Assembly: GCF_002000545.1 (NCBI RefSeq) | Contig: NZ_MLHL01000056.1 | Location: 1-54,107 of the forward strand | Direction of reading: 5' to 3' | Length of the DNA stretch: 54,107 nt | Source of the DNA: Rodentibacter trehalosifermentans | GTDB lineage: Bacteria; Pseudomonadota; Gammaproteobacteria; Enterobacterales; Pasteurellaceae | Shown: positions 21,579 through 32,374 of the stretch, piece by piece | How the letters are laid out: each line of letters opens with the position of its first letter | Numbering within the stretch: position 1 is the first letter of the stretch | Made by a program: the position numbers and the translations under genes | Notes under the pieces: generated by a model | The model's input: the letters and a program-made list of their open reading frames with translations, nothing else | The model's database searches: none | What the model was told of the DNA's origin: nothing

Positions 21579-23174
21579 TTATAGATTTGTAGTATTTACA
21601 TAGGCTTCTTCATCACGTTCACCTAATGGTTTTAACAGGGTGAAGAATAACAGGATACATAGCACCGTAGTTGCTAAACCAAGATAGACAGATAATTGAT
21701 AATCAAGGTTGAAACCAATTTTGTTGTAATACAAATAGGTCGCACATACGGTGGTTATAAACCACGCCGGGATAGAAGCCACCCAGTGGAATTTGTGGTA
21801 ACGATATAAATACGCTGCCGCAGTCCATAACATCACCATAGCAGTCATTTGGTTTGCCCAAGTGAAATAACGCCATAAGATACTAAAGTCCACCGTTGAA
21901 ACAAAATAGCCTAATACGAACAATGGCACCGCAATCATTAAACGTTTAGGAAGAGAACGTTGATCAATATTAAAGATTTCCGCTAATTGCAAACGGGCTG
22001 CACGGAAGGCTGTATCGCCAGATGTGATTGGAAGCACCACGACACCTAGCACCGCAAAGATACCACCAATGAAACCAAGGAAGTGTAATGAACTGTCATA
22101 GACGACTTTAGATGGCGAACCTGCTGAAATGGCATCTTGTAAGGCTTGTGGATTTTCATAGAATGCAAGTCCGACCATACACCATACTAATGCGATCACC
22201 CCTTCTGTAATCATCGCACCATAGAAAATGAAACGACCTTCGCTCTCATTTTCAGCACAGCGTGCCATAAGCGGTGTTTGTGTCGCATGGAAACCGGATA
22301 ATGCACCACAAGAGATGGTTAAGAATAATAAAGGCCAAATTGGCACATCACCTTTCACTTGGAAGTTTTGTGCAAATTTATCCCAAGTTAAACCTTGTCC
22401 GTCTGCATTAACAGTGCGGAAAAACTCAATAGGATCAGCCGCACTGAGGTGAGCAGAGACTAAACCATAGACCATTCCCACGGACATAAAGAGCAATAAT
22501 GCACCAAAGAGCGGGTAAATTCGACCGATGATTTTATCTACCGGTAATAAAGTGGCAAGAATATAGTAAGCAAAAATAATCACAGTCCACACCGCAACCA
22601 CTGTCGCTTTATCCATTCCCCATACTTTGATCCCACCGGCTTCTATCGCTTGATGAACAGCCTCAGCATCACCTAATTGCAATGCCCCCTGAGAAGCGCC
22701 TAGCACATCCATAGTAATGGTGCCCAGTAATTGTGCAGGGCTTGCCACGAAGACGACCCCAACCAATAATAAGAGCACTAATGCAAGAACGTTGATAAAA
22801 ACTTTAACAGGGCGACCTAAAAATTTCCCCGCCAAATAAGGCATGGTTGCCCCACCGTGACGAATACTTAACATACCACAAAAATAGTCATGCACCGCAC
22901 CGGCAAAAATACAGCCAATCACAATCCAAAGCATGGCAACCGGCCCGTATAACGCACCGAGAATTGGTCCGAAAATTGGTCCTGTCCCTGCAATATTCAA
23001 CAATTGAATTAACCAGATTTTGGTTTTAGACATGGGCATATAATCCACGCCATCATTGATTTGATAGGCGGGTGTTTGACGTTTAGGATTAATGACAAAG
23101 ATTTTTTCGATAATTTTTCCATAGATAAGATAGCCAAGAATTAAAATGGCTACACAAAAGAAAAACCACAACAT
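21579..23174 (-). CDS. CstA-family carbon starvation/peptide or pyruvate carrier
   Basis: Integral membrane carrier of the CstA family, whose E. coli members take up peptides or pyruvate. The 531-residue protein shows the family's N-terminal block QLLNIAGTGPIFGPILGALYG near residue 57 and then HDYFCGMLSIRHGG. GALSGFHATQTPLMARC and TSGDTAFRAARLQLAE come later. About 13 hydrophobic segments are visible. E. coli CstA and BtsT are near 700 residues, so this is the shorter family form. AGGTG lies about 7 bases before the ATG. A perfect CRP palindrome lies about 115 bases upstream. The substrate cannot be read from sequence. Confidence 0.88.
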   Translation of the reverse strand: MLWFFFCVAILILGYLIYGKIIEKIFVINPKRQTPAYQINDGVDYMPMSKTKIWLIQLLNIAGTGPIFGPILGALYGPVAMLWIVIGCIFAGAVHDYFCGMLSIRHGGATMPYLAGKFLGRPVKVFINVLALVLLLLVGVVFVASPAQLLGTITMDVLGASQGALQLGDAEAVHQAIEAGGIKVWGMDKATVVAVWTVIIFAYYILATLLPVDKIIGRIYPLFGALLLFMSVGMVYGLVSAHLSAADPIEFFRTVNADGQGLTWDKFAQNFQVKGDVPIWPLLFLTISCGALSGFHATQTPLMARCAENESEGRFIFYGAMITEGVIALVWCMVGLAFYENPQALQDAISAGSPSKVVYDSSLHFLGFIGGIFAVLGVVVLPITSGDTAFRAARLQLAEIFNIDQRSLPKRLMIAVPLFVLGYFVSTVDFSILWRYFTWANQMTAMVMLWTAAAYLYRYHKFHWVASIPAWFITTVCATYLYYNKIGFNLDYQLSVYLGLATTVLCILLFFTLLKPLGERDEEAYVNTTNL

Positions 23175-23232
23175 AAAAGCACCTCAAGAAATAATCATAC
23201 GATTGTTTAAAACGCTCTAAACAAGCCGGGGT

Positions 23233-23304
23233 ATTTTATGCTAAATTCTATTAAACCAAAAATTTAATTTACGAAATTTCCACAAAATTGTGACAAATCT
23301 CACA
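23233..23304 (-). promoter_or_regulatory. CRP site and candidate promoter upstream of cstA-like gene
   Basis: TGTGACAAATCTCACA at 23289-23304 is a perfect CRP core (TGTGA, six bases, TCACA). On the minus strand candidate -10 boxes TAGAAT (23245-23250) and TAAAAT (23233-23238) lie about 46-65 bases away, giving class I activator spacing for the cstA-like gene. E. coli cstA is known to need cAMP-CRP. The site also lies 70 bases before the divergent zinc-ribbon gene. Confidence 0.75.
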
Positions 23305-23372
23305 TTAACTATCACTTGGTTTTTCAGAATAAAATAATATCTTCTAAATCATACTTAATAAGGATTAAAGAA

Positions 23373-23606
23373 ATGGCACTCACTCGTTGCCCCGAATGCC
23401 GTAAAAAAATCAGTGAATCGGCTAAAATCTGTCCAAATTGCGGTTTTTCTTTTAAACAGGAAAATTTAGAAATCTATAAACAAAAATTAGAAGAAAGACA
23501 TTTGCAAAATACGGAAATTAACCGAAAAAGTACAAAACTTCACTTAATCTGGTTCTGTATTTTTGCCTTATTTCTTATTATTGCAAGCGTCATTACTCAA
23601 TCATAA
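23373..23606 (+). CDS. small zinc-ribbon protein with one C-terminal membrane helix
   Basis: A 77-residue protein of unknown function. CPECRKKISESAKICPNCG at residues 5-23 is a zinc ribbon of paired CxxC motifs. A short charged, probably helical stretch follows (about 30-52), then a C-terminal transmembrane helix (LIWFCIFALFLIIASVI). I chose the ATG at 23373 because AAGGATT lies 7 bases upstream; a TTG at 23316 in the same frame has no such support. It is divergent from the cstA-like gene and shares the CRP-site region. Tail-anchored zinc-ribbon proteins are common in Pasteurellaceae, but I know of no assigned role. Confidence 0.75.
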   Translation: MALTRCPECRKKISESAKICPNCGFSFKQENLEIYKQKLEERHLQNTEINRKSTKLHLIWFCIFALFLIIASVITQS

Positions 23607-23632
23607 AAAAATGGGTTGCGATTGCAACCCAT
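23605..23632 (-). terminator. terminator between zinc-ribbon gene and artM
   Basis: ATGGGTTGC and GCAACCCAT form a perfect 9-base stem with a 4-base loop. On the minus strand it is followed by TTTTTTT, making a strong terminator for the artPIQM transcript. Its plus-strand reading starts at the stop of the zinc-ribbon gene, so it may serve both. Confidence 0.85.
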
Positions 23633-23659
23633 TCATTCTCTTAAAATATTGACCGAACT

Positions 23660-24343
23660 TTATGCTTTTTTCGCATCCAAACGTTCAAAAGCAAGCACTT
23701 TATTCTCGAGCTTACGCAATAATAAGGTGGCGATGCCTGTAATCACAAGATAAATCCCCCCGGCAATACCATAGATCGTGAGAGCATCATACTCCGTACC
23801 GTAAAGCTGACGTGCATACCCCATAATATCCATAATCGTGATGGTTGAAGCCAATGCCGTTCCTTTAAATACCAAAATAATTTCATTACTATAAGAAGGC
23901 AATGCCCGCTTTAATGCATAAGGAATCAAAATTTTCAATGTTTGCACACGGCTTAACCCCAATGCGGCGCAGCCTTCCCATTGCCCTTTTGGAATAGCTT
24001 TGACAGCACCATGAAATAATTGCGTGGAATAGGCGGCGCTGTTTAATGCCAATGCCAATGCCGCACAAAACCAAGCGTTTGATAAGATATGCCAAAAAGG
24101 GCTTTTCACGATCCATTCAAACTGCCCCGGTCCGGCATAAATTAAGAAAAACTGCACAAGCAACGGTGTACCGGTAAACAAAGTAAGGTATAAATTGACC
24201 GCACTTTTCACCCATTTATTTTCCATAGAAAGCAAAAATGTGAGGAATAACGCAAAGAAAAAAGCAATCAATAATGAAACCACGGTCAATAGTAAACTCG
24301 TTGGTATCCCCTGCGCAATGACTGATAAATATTCTTGAAACAT
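23660..24343 (-). CDS. artM: arginine ABC transporter permease ArtM
   Basis: Inner-membrane permease of the polar amino acid family, working with ArtQ. The 227-residue protein has about five membrane helices. The EAA loop that contacts the ATPase reads GCAALGLSRVQTLKILIPYALKRALPSY near residues 128-155. The ATG shares one base with the artQ stop (TAATG), so translation is coupled. Substrate assignment as arginine relies on the four-gene order and an ARG-box-like site upstream. An uptake signal lies inside the gene at about 24198. Confidence 0.92.
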   Translation of the reverse strand: MFQEYLSVIAQGIPTSLLLTVVSLLIAFFFALFLTFLLSMENKWVKSAVNLYLTLFTGTPLLVQFFLIYAGPGQFEWIVKSPFWHILSNAWFCAALALALNSAAYSTQLFHGAVKAIPKGQWEGCAALGLSRVQTLKILIPYALKRALPSYSNEIILVFKGTALASTITIMDIMGYARQLYGTEYDALTIYGIAGGIYLVITGIATLLLRKLENKVLAFERLDAKKA

Positions 24344-25008
24344 TATTTTAGTCCTCTTTCAAAGCGGGTAAAACGTTGTTCTAGACGATGAATACCAAAC
24401 TGACTGATTAGTGTGACAACCAAATAAATTAATGCGGCAATACTATACCAAGTAAACGGTTGATGGGTATTAGTATTAATTAACTGCGCCTGACGCATTA
24501 AATCATCAACGCCAATAAGAGAAATTAATGCGGTATCTTTCAATAATACCAGCCATTGGTTACTTAGCCCCGGCAAAGCGTGACGCCAAACTTGTGGCAT
24601 AATAATATGCGTAAAAGTATAACCTTTGCTCAACCCCAATGCTGCGCCTGATTCCCACTGACCTTTAGGGATAGCCTGAATCGCACCACGCAGGGTCTGT
24701 GAAGCATAGGCGGCAAAAATAAGGGATAACGCAAACACGCCACAGCCAAATGCACTGAATTCAATATATTCGCCGGTCAGCATTTCCACCACTTCGGTTG
24801 AGCCAAAATACACGAGCAATACCACCAAAATTTCAGGCAAGCCACGCAACAGTGCCACAAGAACCACCATCGGTTTACCGATAAAATGGTTAGCCTCCAA
24901 AAGAGCGAAGACTATACTTAATAGCAAACCCACGATTAACGAACAGACCGCAAGCCCCAATGTCATTAGGGCTGCGGTAAACATTAAAGAAAGAAAATCG
25001 ACAAACAT
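24343..25008 (-). CDS. artQ: arginine ABC transporter permease ArtQ
   Basis: Second permease subunit of the arginine importer. The 221-residue protein has the HisMQ-type fold. It carries [22 protein letters not shown] near residue 55 and the EAA loop [28 protein letters not shown] near 140-167. It follows artI by 3 bases and runs into artM with a one-base overlap. The layout matches E. coli artPIQM. Confidence 0.92.
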   Translation of the reverse strand: MFVDFLSLMFTAALMTLGLAVCSLIVGLLLSIVFALLEANHFIGKPMVVLVALLRGLPEILVVLLVYFGSTEVVEMLTGEYIEFSAFGCGVFALSLIFAAYASQTLRGAIQAIPKGQWESGAALGLSKGYTFTHIIMPQVWRHALPGLSNQWLVLLKDTALISLIGVDDLMRQAQLINTNTHQPFTWYSIAALIYLVVTLISQFGIHRLEQRFTRFERGLK

Positions 25009-25011
25009 AAA

Positions 25012-25734
25012 TTACTTCGTCATCCATTTATCATAGATTTTTTGATATTCGCCATTCGCTTTAATAGTCGCCAAACCTTTATTTAAACTTTCGGCGAGCG
25101 CTTTACTGGATTTATTCACTGCGATACCCAAACCATTGCCAAAATATTTTTTATTGGTGACTTTCTCACCGACAAACTGAATTTCAGGCTCTTTATCAAT
25201 CATATCCGCAAGTACGGCGGTATCACCAAAAATAATGTCAATACGCCCATTTTTTAAATCCAAAATCGCATCTTGTAAACTGGCATAGGCTTTCGGTGTG
25301 TATTGTTTCGTTTCCGCTACTGTATATTGTTGGAAAGTGGTGCCATTTTGCACACCGATATTTTTTGCTGTCTCAAGGGTCGCTTTGCCTTTTAATGCCA
25401 CATAACTTGCCGTACTGTCATAATAGGCATCAGAAAATAGCACTTGTTTTGATCGCGCTTCGGTAATATCCATCGCAGAAATCGCCGCATCAAAACGTTT
25501 TGCTCTTAAACTTGGAATAAGGGAATCAAAGGCTTCCCCTTTAAATTTACAGGTCGCTTGAATTTCTTGACAAATCGCCTTCGCTACATCTACATCAAAA
25601 CCGATAATTTCGCCTTTTTCATTGGTAAACTCAAATGGCGGATAACTTGGTTCCATGGCGAAAGTGATGTCTTGTGCATTTGCCATTGCTGCTGATCCCA
25701 ATAATACGGCGCTTAAAAGTAATTTTTTCATCAT
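25012..25734 (-). CDS. artI: periplasmic arginine-binding protein ArtI
   Basis: Solute receptor of the arginine importer. The 240-residue precursor has a signal peptide ([18 protein letters not shown], cleavage before QDITFAMEP). The amino-acid-binding signature [14 protein letters not shown] is at about residues 44-57. Arginine-type pocket features include [28 protein letters not shown]. It lies between artP and artQ. In E. coli there are two such proteins, ArtI and ArtJ; only one is present here. Confidence 0.92.
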   Translation of the reverse strand: MMKKLLLSAVLLGSAAMANAQDITFAMEPSYPPFEFTNEKGEIIGFDVDVAKAICQEIQATCKFKGEAFDSLIPSLRAKRFDAAISAMDITEARSKQVLFSDAYYDSTASYVALKGKATLETAKNIGVQNGTTFQQYTVAETKQYTPKAYASLQDAILDLKNGRIDIIFGDTAVLADMIDKEPEIQFVGEKVTNKKYFGNGLGIAVNKSSKALAESLNKGLATIKANGEYQKIYDKWMTK

Positions 25735-25748
25735 AAGTCTCCTTATTT

Positions 25749-26480
25749 TTAATGTGAAAGATATTGTTTAAATTGTATGGTTTGTGGATGTTCAAAACAC
25801 TCAGCCGATCCCATTTCCACAATTTTGCCTTGTTCCATATACACCACTTTAGTGGCGACTTTTTGTGCTACATTCACTTCATGGGTCACGATCACCTGCG
25901 TAATGCCGGTTTCTTGTAATTCCTTAATAATATCCACTACTTGTGCGGTAATTTCCGGATCCAATGCAGCAGTGGGTTCATCAAATAGCAACACTTGCGG
26001 TTTCATCATCAGTGCCCGAGCGATTGCTACCCGTTGTTGTTGCCCTCCCGATAAATGGAGTGGGAAACGATCAGCATATTCTTCCAAACGTAAACGCTTT
26101 AATAATTCCATTGCTTCTGCTTTGGCTTGCGTTTCATTGATCCCAAGCACTTTCATCGGTGCTTCAATTAAATTTTCAATCACCGTTAAATGGGGCCAAA
26201 GGTGATATTGTTGAAACACCATACCCACATCTTGGCGTAACTGACGAATCGCTTTCGGATTTGTCGTGGCTTTTGATAAATCAAATTCATTATTGGCAAT
26301 GCTTAATTGCCCTGAGGTTGGGACTTCTAATAAATTCAACGTTCGGATTAACGTACTTTTCCCCGCACCACTGGGACCAAGTAATACCACCGTATCCCCT
26401 TCTTCCGCTTCCAAATTAATATCAAATAACGCTTGGGAAGTACCATAAAAAAAGTTTAAATTTTTAACACTGATAGCCAT
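25749..26480 (-). CDS. artP: arginine ABC transporter ATP-binding protein ArtP
   Basis: ATPase that drives arginine uptake. The 243-residue protein has Walker [15 protein letters not shown] near residue 34, the Q-loop VFQQYHLW, the ABC signature [15 protein letters not shown] near 143, Walker [15 protein letters not shown] and the H-loop VTHEV. It is the first gene of the operon. The 126 bases upstream contain an ARG-box-like palindrome, so ArgR control by arginine is likely. Confidence 0.95.
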   Translation of the reverse strand: MAISVKNLNFFYGTSQALFDINLEAEEGDTVVLLGPSGAGKSTLIRTLNLLEVPTSGQLSIANNEFDLSKATTNPKAIRQLRQDVGMVFQQYHLWPHLTVIENLIEAPMKVLGINETQAKAEAMELLKRLRLEEYADRFPLHLSGGQQQRVAIARALMMKPQVLLFDEPTAALDPEITAQVVDIIKELQETGITQVIVTHEVNVAQKVATKVVYMEQGKIVEMGSAECFEHPQTIQFKQYLSH

Positions 26481-26522
26481 TTCAACTCTCTTATTTCACA
26501 AATTGAACAAATATTACGTTTT

Positions 26523-26540
26523 TATGCATATTTATGCAAG
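26523..26540. promoter_or_regulatory. ARG-box-like ArgR operator upstream of artP
   Basis: TGCATATTTATGCA (26525-26538) is a perfect palindrome of two 5-base arms with a 4-base AT spacer. The ARG box consensus is TGAAT, four A/T, ATTCA; each arm here differs at one base. It lies 43 bases before the artP start, a position able to block transcription. Confidence 0.65.
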
Positions 26541-26550
26541 CACTGAAAAT

Positions 26551-26578
26551 AAAAAAATCCCAAAATAATTTGGGATTT
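26551..26578 (-). terminator. intrinsic terminator after gmhA
   Basis: AATCCCAAA and TTTGGGATT pair with a short A/T loop, and on the minus strand TTTTTTTA follows. It separates gmhA from the artP promoter region. Confidence 0.88.
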
Positions 26579-26606
26579 CCAAAACTATGCCAAAAATGAC
26601 CGCACT

Positions 26607-27230
<624 letters not shown>

Positions 27231-27343
27231 TTATAGTAGATAACATCTTTTATCTAGGGTCTGTGAATGTTTTGTTTTTTTACTGATCACGTATTATTTT
27301 CTCGATCAAGATCGCAAAATACATTTAAAACACTTTGAAAAAC

Positions 27344-27357
27344 AACCGCACTTTTTT
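27344..27357 (-). repeat. DNA uptake signal (USS) upstream of ligase gene
   Basis: AACCGCACTTTTTT matches the uptake signal core on the minus strand. The rest of the 204-base gap between the divergent gmhA and ligase genes shows no clear promoter or operator to my reading. Confidence 0.8.
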
Positions 27358-27395
27358 AGCCTTTAGTCAATTTTGACCCACAAATCAGGAATCTT

Positions 27396-28217
27396 ATGAA
27401 CTTACTCCGCACTATTTTTATATTGTTGGTTAGCATAAAAACTTATGCCGATATTGATGTAATGCTTCTAAAAAACTATGAAAACCAAAATATTGAAGGC
27501 TGGGTGATGTCGGAAAAACTTGACGGTGTGCGAGGCTATTGGGACGGAACGCAACTTCTCTCACGCCAAGGACAGCGGCTTTCTCCACCGGTTTATTTCA
27601 CCAAGGATTTCCCACCTTTTGCGATAGACGGTGAATTGTTTAGCGAGCGCAACCATTTTGAAGAAATTTCCTCCATAACAAAATCCTTCAAAGGTGATCG
27701 TTGGGAAAAATTAAAACTTTACGTATTCGATGTGCCTGATGCAAAGGGAGATCTATTTGAACGGCTTGATATGTTAAAAACCTATCTTTCCAGCCATCCT
27801 ACACCTTATATTCAAATCATTGAGCAAATTCCTATAAGGGACAAAACCCACTTATATGGATTTTTAAAAGAAGTGGAAAACCTACAGGGAGAAGGTATCG
27901 TACTGAGAAATCCCAAAGCGCCTTATGAACGAAAACGCAGTACGCAAATCCTTAAGCTAAAAACCGCCTACGATGAAGAATGTACCGTGATAGCACACCA
28001 CAAGGGCAAAGGGCAATTTGAAAATGTAATGGGATCATTAACCTGTAAAAATCATCGGGGAGAATTCAAGATCGGCTCGGGGTTTAATTTGAGTGAACGT
28101 GAAAGTCCCCCACCAATAGGCGCTGTCATTACCTATAAATATCGGGGATTAACAAATTCCGGCAAACCCAAATTTGCCACCTACTGGCGGGTGAGAGAAA
28201 AGCATCAGACAAAATGA
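27396..28217 (+). CDS. secreted ATP-dependent DNA ligase (LigE type)
   Basis: Seals nicks in DNA using ATP. The 273-residue protein starts with a signal peptide (LLRTIFILLVSIKTYA, cleavage before DIDVML), so it should act in the periplasm. Ligase motifs appear in order: motif I EKLDGVRGYW, with the adenylated Lys near residue 41, RLSPPVYF-type motif Ia region, IDGELF, EGIVLRNP (motif IV) and ILKLKTAYDEECTVI (motif V). An OB-fold tail follows. It matches the small H. influenzae ATP ligase. In a competent host a role in incoming DNA has been proposed for the family, but that is inference here. Confidence 0.92.
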   Translation: MNLLRTIFILLVSIKTYADIDVMLLKNYENQNIEGWVMSEKLDGVRGYWDGTQLLSRQGQRLSPPVYFTKDFPPFAIDGELFSERNHFEEISSITKSFKGDRWEKLKLYVFDVPDAKGDLFERLDMLKTYLSSHPTPYIQIIEQIPIRDKTHLYGFLKEVENLQGEGIVLRNPKAPYERKRSTQILKLKTAYDEECTVIAHHKGKGQFENVMGSLTCKNHRGEFKIGSGFNLSERESPPPIGAVITYKYRGLTNSGKPKFATYWRVREKHQTK

Positions 28218-28240
28218 AGGTCGGTTAAAACCGACCTATT
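28217..28240. terminator. hairpin between convergent ligase and miaB genes
   Basis: AGGTCGG and CCGACCT form a 7-base stem with a TTAAAA loop in the 28-base space between two convergent genes. The T-run is weak on both strands. Position suggests a shared terminator. Confidence 0.6.
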
Positions 28241-28245
28241 TGAAA

Positions 28246-29670
28246 TTATCCGTGATAACGCCCTACACCTAATTCATCTTCTTTTCGTGTCCGGTTCATC
28301 ACTTCTTGCGGTGATTGGGCAATACGTAATCCCATTTCCTCTTCGGTGCGCACCACTTCGCCACGTAAAGAATTAGTATAGACATCGGTGATTTTCACAT
28401 CGACAAATTTTCCAATCATCGCCGGTGAACCTTGGAAATTCACAATGCGGTTTGTTTCCGTTCGACCGGTCAGTTCCATAATGTCTTTTTTCGATGGGCC
28501 TTCCACCAACACCCGTTGCTCTGTTCCCAGCATACGACGGCTAAATTGTGCAGCTTGCTGATTAATGCGTTCTTGCAAAACATATAAGCGTTGTTTTTTC
28601 TCTTCTTCCGTCACATCATCAGGCATATCGGCAGCCGGTGTTCCCGGACGGGCAGAATAAACAAAACTAAAGCTCATATCAAAATTGACTTGTGCAATAA
28701 GATTCATAGTTTGCTCAAAATCTTCTGCGGTTTCTCCCGGGAAACCCACAATAAAGTCAGAGCTGATTTGAATATCCGGACGAACTGCGCGTAGTTTACG
28801 AATAATGGATTTATATTCTAATGCGGTATGGCTACGTTTCATCATCGTCAATACCCGATCCGAACCGGATTGAACCGGTAAATGCAAGAAACTCACTAAT
28901 TCCGGCGTATCACGATACACATCAATAATATCATCGGTAAATTCAATAGGATGGCTTGTGGTGAAACGCAAACGGTCAATACCGTCAATGGAAGCTACTA
29001 AACGAAGTAATTCGGCAAAACTACAAATCTGCCCGTCATGAGTCGGCCCACGGTAGGCATTCACATTTTGACCGAGCAAATTCACTTCACGCACGCCCTG
29101 TTCTGCCAATTGGGCAATTTCAAAGAGAACATCATCCAACGGTCGGCTGACTTCTTCACCACGGGTGTAAGGCACCACACAGAAGGTGCAATATTTGTTA
29201 CAGCCCTCCATAATGGAAACAAAAGCAGTCGGCCCTTCTGCACGAGGCTCCGGTAAACGATCAAATTTTTCAATTTCAGGGAAGCTGACATCCACCACCG
29301 AACTTTTGCCACCACGAATTTGGTTAATCATTTCCGGCAATCGATGCAGGGTTTGCGGCCCAAAAATAATATCCACATAAGGGGCACGATGGCGAATATG
29401 CTCTCCCTCTTGCGATGCCACACAACCGCCTACCCCTATCACTAAATTCGGATTATTTTTCTTTAATTCTTTCCAACGGCCCAACTGGTGGAACACTTTT
29501 TCCTGCGCTTTTTCACGGATAGAGCAGGTATTCAATAATAAAACATCCGCCTCTTCCGGTATATCGGTCAATTCAAGTCCATGGGTACTTAATAGCAAAT
29601 CCGCCATTTTTGATGAATCGTACTCGTTCATCTGGCAACCCCAAGTTTTAATATGTAATTTTTGCGTCAT
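28246..29670 (-). CDS. miaB: tRNA-2-methylthio-N6-dimethylallyladenosine synthase
   Basis: Radical-SAM methylthiotransferase that modifies i6A37 to ms2i6A in tRNAs reading UNN codons. The 474-residue protein has the N-terminal UPF0004 domain with three cluster cysteines ([34 protein letters not shown]). The radical-SAM motif CNKYCTFC lies near residue 157. A TRAM domain ends the protein ([25 protein letters not shown]). It appears to be a single-gene unit. Length equals the family's. Confidence 0.96.
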   Translation of the reverse strand: MTQKLHIKTWGCQMNEYDSSKMADLLLSTHGLELTDIPEEADVLLLNTCSIREKAQEKVFHQLGRWKELKKNNPNLVIGVGGCVASQEGEHIRHRAPYVDIIFGPQTLHRLPEMINQIRGGKSSVVDVSFPEIEKFDRLPEPRAEGPTAFVSIMEGCNKYCTFCVVPYTRGEEVSRPLDDVLFEIAQLAEQGVREVNLLGQNVNAYRGPTHDGQICSFAELLRLVASIDGIDRLRFTTSHPIEFTDDIIDVYRDTPELVSFLHLPVQSGSDRVLTMMKRSHTALEYKSIIRKLRAVRPDIQISSDFIVGFPGETAEDFEQTMNLIAQVNFDMSFSFVYSARPGTPAADMPDDVTEEEKKQRLYVLQERINQQAAQFSRRMLGTEQRVLVEGPSKKDIMELTGRTETNRIVNFQGSPAMIGKFVDVKITDVYTNSLRGEVVRTEEEMGLRIAQSPQEVMNRTRKEDELGVGRYHG

Positions 29671-29766
29671 CTTTCCAAAATTATCATCAATCCAATAAAA
29701 ACAGTCGGCTATTGTACAAATTTGTGTTCATTCTTGCCAGCCAAAATTTTTACTGCGCCTAAACGT

Positions 29767-29782
29767 AAAAAGTGCGGTCAAA
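29767..29782 (+). repeat. DNA uptake signal (USS) between xseA and miaB
   Basis: AAAAGTGCGGTCAAAA is a full match to the extended uptake signal including the A-rich flank. It lies in the 150-base gap after xseA. A partial inverted ACACTTTT follows about 15 bases on. Confidence 0.88.
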
Positions 29783-29820
29783 ATTGAACACACTTTTACC
29801 TCTTTTACAGTATTTTTCCA

Positions 29821-31161
29821 TTAAATATTCTTTGTCTGAATTTCCACAACCCGGCTGACAATATCTCCATCAGCCACTTTTGTTGTGATAATGGTGTCTT
29901 TTTGTACATCTTTCACCCTTGTGATCGCCTTTCCATCGGCAGTTTGAGCAATGGAATAGCCGCGAGCGAGCACTTTTAAAGGGCTTAATACGTCTAATTT
30001 TCCACATAATATCGCCAGTTTATTTTGGCGTTCTGTCAGGTGGCGGCTTGCGTTGAAATGTAACCGCCCTTGCAATTGTACCCATTGTTGTTGATGACGC
30101 TGAAGGCGATAAGGTAAAGGGTTTTGTGCCAAACGAGAAGAAAGTGCGGTCAGCTTTTGTTGTGTTTTTTCAAACTGACGTTGCATTGCAAAGCCTAAAC
30201 GGCGAGCAAGTTGTTCGTGCTTCGCTTGTTGAAGACGCCATTGATTTTGTGGATGCTGATTTTGCAAACGCAATATAAGCTGTTTTAATTTTTGGCTTTT
30301 TTCGCTAAATAAACGATCAAAAGCCATATCCAAACGCTGTTTTCGATGGCGGAGCTGTTGAATTAGCTCTTCTTGATTTCGGCTCACTAATTCTGCCGCA
30401 GCAGAGGGCGTAGGGGCACGGAGATCCGCAACAAAATCCGCAATAGTCACATCCGTTTCATGACCTACAGCACTGATAATCGGCAGCTGAGAGCGAAAAA
30501 TGGCACGGGCTACGGCTTCTTCGTTAAAGCACCATAGATCTTCTAACGAACCACCTCCTCTTCCTACAATCAGCACATCGACTTCTTGTCTTGCATTCGC
30601 CAGTTCGATCATCTGCACAATCTCAGCCACTGCCTCCTTGCCCTGTACCGCTGTAGGATAAATCACCACCTTCAAACTGGGATCTCGACGTGCCAAAATA
30701 TGCAAGATATCTTGCAAGGCCGCCCCGGTTGATGAGGTAATCACCCCCACGGCTTTGCTAAAGTGCGGTAAATTTTTCTTGAGATTTTGAGCAAATAATC
30801 CTTCTGCCGCCAGTTTCATTTTCAGCGCTTCAAATTGCTGCTGTAGCAGCCCTTCTCCCGCCGGATGCATGGATTCAATAATCAGCTGATAATCGCCTCG
30901 AGGCTCGTATAAACTCACATTAGCCCGCACTAAAACCTGCATACCATTTTGCGGACGAAATGCCACACGCAAATTTTTCATACGAAACATGGCACAGCGT
31001 ACCTGGGCATTTTCATCTTTTAAGGTCAGATACCAATGCCCGGATACCGGCTGAGTAAAATTAGAAATCTCGCCGGTAAGCCAAATTTGGGAAAAATAGC
31101 TTTCCAACATTTGGCGTGTGGCACTATTAAGTTGGGAAACGGAATAAATCTTCTCAGACAT
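29821..31161 (-). CDS. xseA: exodeoxyribonuclease VII large subunit
   Basis: Catalytic subunit of a single-strand-specific exonuclease used in mismatch repair and recombination. I take the ATG reading [19 protein letters not shown] at 31161, giving 446 residues; an ATG two codons earlier is also possible. An N-terminal OB fold contains [23 protein letters not shown]. The nuclease core has [16 protein letters not shown] near residue 140, [21 protein letters not shown] and [30 protein letters not shown] long helical region with many Gln and Arg follows. The start overlaps the roxA stop. The small subunit xseB is not in this window. Confidence 0.95.
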   Translation of the reverse strand: MSEKIYSVSQLNSATRQMLESYFSQIWLTGEISNFTQPVSGHWYLTLKDENAQVRCAMFRMKNLRVAFRPQNGMQVLVRANVSLYEPRGDYQLIIESMHPAGEGLLQQQFEALKMKLAAEGLFAQNLKKNLPHFSKAVGVITSSTGAALQDILHILARRDPSLKVVIYPTAVQGKEAVAEIVQMIELANARQEVDVLIVGRGGGSLEDLWCFNEEAVARAIFRSQLPIISAVGHETDVTIADFVADLRAPTPSAAAELVSRNQEELIQQLRHRKQRLDMAFDRLFSEKSQKLKQLILRLQNQHPQNQWRLQQAKHEQLARRLGFAMQRQFEKTQQKLTALSSRLAQNPLPYRLQRHQQQWVQLQGRLHFNASRHLTERQNKLAILCGKLDVLSPLKVLARGYSIAQTADGKAITRVKDVQKDTIITTKVADGDIVSRVVEIQTKNI

Positions 31162-32374
31162 TGTCATTGATTAATACCCAACCATCATCCAACCAATTAC
31201 AAATGCTGTCTAACAATAACACCATCGCCGTGTCAGGATCTTCTGTTTGATTTGTTAAATCCGTTAAAAATGCCCAATCTAACGCCTCACCATCGGCTAA
31301 ATGCTTCAAAACTTCCGTTTCAATCAAATTCAATTCGTCCAACCATTCACCGTTGGCATAAATACGAAGGGGATTTTCCGTATAAACTAACTTGCAATTG
31401 TTATCCTGACGGACTAATGCGCCTTCTTCTAAATCAGCACGCACCTCTTCAGGATCACTCATCTCTTCAGAGATCAAAAGTTCATAGCGGCGTTCACTCA
31501 CAGCCGTTGCCACCGCTTGTTTGAATAATTTGTCAAAGGCTTCAGAATGGGCGAGTTTATCTAAGAGTTGTTGTTTCATCATCTGAATATTTTCATCAGC
31601 AAGTTTGCCGGTACGCTGCACCGATTGGGTTAAGCGAAGCGGCAAATCAAATTCGCTTAAATTCAAATCCGGATCTTGATGGCAAAAACCTTTACTGATG
31701 CCCTCAATGAGATGCGTTAAATTCGGATAACGCAAGCCAAAAGAAAAGGTTAAACAATCCTCCTCAGCCACTCCATAATGCGCCATTCGTGCTGGAATGT
31801 AGAGAATATCGCCCGGGTTCATCACTTCATCAATCACTAAATCGCCCATATCGTCAAAAATACGAATCGGCTGATTCGGTTTAAATTCCGTGCTGGAATC
31901 ACACCATTTCCCCAACTGCCAACGGCGGCTGCCATAACCTTGTACTAAAAACACATCATATTCGTCATAATGTTTGCCTACCGAACCACCTTTTGGCGCA
32001 TAAGACACCATAATATCGTCCCGTTGCCATTGGGGAATAAAGCCAAATTTGTTCCAAAGCTGCCCCAATTGTGGCGACCACTGTTCCAAATTTTGCACCA
32101 GCACCGACCATTTCTGCGGGAGATTTTTAAAATCTTTTTCCGTTAGCGGGCTAAAAAACACTTTCCAATCATCATCGGCAAAGGTTTTCACCAAACGAGC
32201 GGTAGCATCTTCATTTTGCACCAACGCAATAATATCTTGCGGTTCAAACTGCCCGACAATTTCAGGCAACCCGTTGCGGATAATCAACGGCTTTTTCTGC
32301 CAATAATCTCGCAAGAAAATTTCAGGGGTGATGTTTTCAGGTAAGCAAAAATCAGTCTGGGAAAGTGCGGTCAT
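31154..32374 (-). CDS. roxA: ribosomal protein uL16 arginine hydroxylase (JmjC-type)
   Basis: Fe(II)/2-oxoglutarate oxygenase that hydroxylates an arginine of ribosomal protein L16, known from E. coli YcfD/RoxA. The 406-residue protein has a cupin core with the metal-binding [12 protein letters not shown] (His-x-Asp) near residue 123 and the distal His in [12 protein letters not shown] near 185. A dimerisation segment and a C-terminal winged-helix-like region follow. The ATG overlaps the upstream stop as ATGA, and its own end overlaps xseA, so rnfH-roxA-xseA form one coupled unit. An uptake signal lies at the start (about 32362). Confidence 0.9.
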   Translation of the reverse strand: MTALSQTDFCLPENITPEIFLRDYWQKKPLIIRNGLPEIVGQFEPQDIIALVQNEDATARLVKTFADDDWKVFFSPLTEKDFKNLPQKWSVLVQNLEQWSPQLGQLWNKFGFIPQWQRDDIMVSYAPKGGSVGKHYDEYDVFLVQGYGSRRWQLGKWCDSSTEFKPNQPIRIFDDMGDLVIDEVMNPGDILYIPARMAHYGVAEEDCLTFSFGLRYPNLTHLIEGISKGFCHQDPDLNLSEFDLPLRLTQSVQRTGKLADENIQMMKQQLLDKLAHSEAFDKLFKQAVATAVSERRYELLISEEMSDPEEVRADLEEGALVRQDNNCKLVYTENPLRIYANGEWLDELNLIETEVLKHLADGEALDWAFLTDLTNQTEDPDTAMVLLLDSICNWLDDGWVLINDNV

